Source: Tindallia californiensis
GTDB lineage: Bacteria; Bacillota; Clostridia; Peptostreptococcales; Tindalliaceae
Direction: 5' to 3'
Length of the DNA: 64,000 nucleotides
Assembly: GCF_900107405.1 (NCBI RefSeq)
Contig: NZ_FNPV01000007.1
Coordinates: forward strand, 123,903-187,902
A program made the position numbers and the translations under genes. Shown here piece by piece: positions 63,316-64,000 of the stretch. The notes under the pieces are model-generated. The model was given only the letters and a program-made list of their open reading frames with translations. It was not told where the DNA came from and did not search any database. Numbering within the stretch: the first letter of the stretch is position 1; every line of letters begins with the position of its first letter.

Positions 63316-63621
63316 AGCAGAGCTCCTTTCATCTTTAGAGTGTCCTGAAGCTTTCGGTATTCTATAAAAAGAGATTTTCCAAAGGGATGAACGGACTAAA
63401 TAGAGAAGCCTTACTTTTTTTATACCACAAAAACAAGGAAAAACATCAAGGGTTTTCGGCAAGGGTTGCAAGAAGTTATGGAAAGAACATCGTTGCTAAT
63501 AAGCTATTCTTTAGTAACGATTCAAGAAAAATTAATCGTCGAAGTGATGCAACCAATTTTGTAATAAAGCATCAGAACAGATAACCAATTAGTATGATTC
63601 AAGATATTAAGGAACGGATAC
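63316..63621. promoter_or_regulatory. 306-bp gap with inverted repeat
   Basis: Contains an 11-bp inverted repeat with one G-T type mismatch (ATCGTTGCTAA 63489-63499 / TTAGTAACGAT 63511-63521) that could end the right-edge gene on the minus strand. A minus-strand extended -10 (TGGTATAAA, near 63420) may serve the ion-pump gene. A plus-strand open frame (63387-63584) has no RBS and is not accepted. Confidence 0.4.
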
Positions 63622-64000
63622 TTACCACGACCCACCCGATTCAATCGTACCATCAAAATAATAAGGAACATCACCTAAGGTCAACACATATTCCCTGGCG
63701 ATCTGGAAAGGCATCCTTCGGAGGCCAAAATCCTTATCGCTTAAAAAGTTTTCATTGTCATGCCCTTTCGTCAGCACCGTTATATCTTCAGGTAACTGGT
63801 ACGTCCATATGGTCACTTCGACGTTATCCCTTTCCTTTGCTAAATATCCACGATTAGCGCGTAGTCCCGTATGTTTCACCAATCCCTTTTGTTCTTTTCC
63901 GTCAATAATCGTTGGGGTATAGAGGTTATGATTATTAATCTGAGAGGAGAAGGCTCTAGCATAACAACCGTGACGATCTGCGTATCCAAATTCATGGTTA
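63622..64000 (-). CDS. Unknown protein, C-terminal part (5' end outside window)
   Basis: The frame is open from the window edge to TAA 63622-63624, giving about 125 residues. The visible sequence is soluble and rich in aromatic and charged residues (FGYADRHGCYARAF, then VEVTIWTYQLPEDITVLTKGHDNENF and DVPYYFDGTIESGGSW at the end). There is no membrane helix or recognised motif. It may be the tail of a secreted or peptidase-like protein, but I do not recognise it. An internal GTG at 63882 is not a credible start. Confidence 0.6.
   Translation of the reverse strand, partial: NHEFGYADRHGCYARAFSSQINNHNLYTPTIIDGKEQKGLVKHTGLRANRGYLAKERDNVEVTIWTYQLPEDITVLTKGHDNENFLSDKDFGLRRMPFQIAREYVLTLGDVPYYFDGTIESGGSW

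Noticed and set aside
1..64000. rRNA, tRNA, insertion sequences, prophage genes
   Set aside because: I looked for conserved rRNA blocks, tRNA-like CCA-ended cloverleaf segments, transposase or integrase motifs and found none. By-eye reading may miss a lone tRNA; a tRNAscan run would settle it.

Overview
The window (about 64 kb, moderate GC, dense genes on both strands) reads like a chromosome segment of an anaerobic, motile, Gram-positive bacterium of the Clostridia. Supporting signs are consensus TTGACA/TATAAT promoters, strong AGGAGG-type ribosome binding sites with frequent TTG and GTG starts, many chemotaxis and cyclic-di-GMP proteins, a tungsten/molybdenum formate dehydrogenase, a selenium-type LysR regulator and a carnitine-to-betaine pathway. 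The gene set recalls alkaliphilic amino-acid or betaine fermenters such as Tindallia or Natronincola, but the genus is a guess. I saw no rRNA, tRNA, insertion sequence, prophage or CRISPR array.

Layout. 1-6.2 kb: a truncated multi-PAS sensor with a Cys-rich insert, a 34-codon gene coupled to an MFS transporter, a D-2-hydroxyacid dehydrogenase and a transmembrane chemoreceptor. 6.4-9.6 kb: a YtrA-type GntR/ABC operon read from a promoter buried in a perfect 30+30 bp inverted repeat. 9.6-12 kb: a GGDEF-EAL protein. 12.2-18.1 kb: a carnitine catabolic region (short-chain fatty acid transporter, dehydrocarnitine cleavage enzyme, carnitine dehydrogenase, thioesterase, TetR regulator, betaine-type binding protein), with the same operator in front of the catabolic operon and of the TetR gene, which appears to start at AUU. 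18.2-20 kb: an AbrB-family membrane protein and uridine kinase.

20-34 kb is a signalling block: two sensor kinases, a soluble Cache-type chemoreceptor and a REC-DUF3369-HD-GYP regulator in one operon, then CheV, CheX, a REC-CheX fusion, a Na/phosphate cotransporter and a binding-protein/PAS/GGDEF/HD-GYP protein. 34-41.5 kb is a tungstate block: a ModE-HTH/TupA-like fusion regulator, a probable Rex-controlled alcohol dehydrogenase with a divergent AraC regulator, a Moco/Tuco-type riboswitch with terminator in front of tupABC, and a LysR regulator. 41.7-47.4 kb: an iron(III)-type ABC importer, a C_GCAxxG_C_C protein and a TDT-family transporter. 47.6-50.3 kb: a Cys-type formate dehydrogenase alpha subunit.

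50.6-59.4 kb is a nickel-pincer-nucleotide (lar) cluster: an uncharacterised PP-loop-like protein and an ApgM-like phosphatase-superfamily protein, then larE, larB and larC (two frames joined at an A AAA AAG slippery site), an asparaginase, a DASS anion symporter and a ZIP metal transporter. No larA is present. The window closes with a small membrane protein, an MFS-LuxR fusion regulator, an orphan NuoL/MrpA-like ion-pump subunit and a truncated unknown gene. Short purine-rich tandem repeats recur in the gaps between genes across the window.
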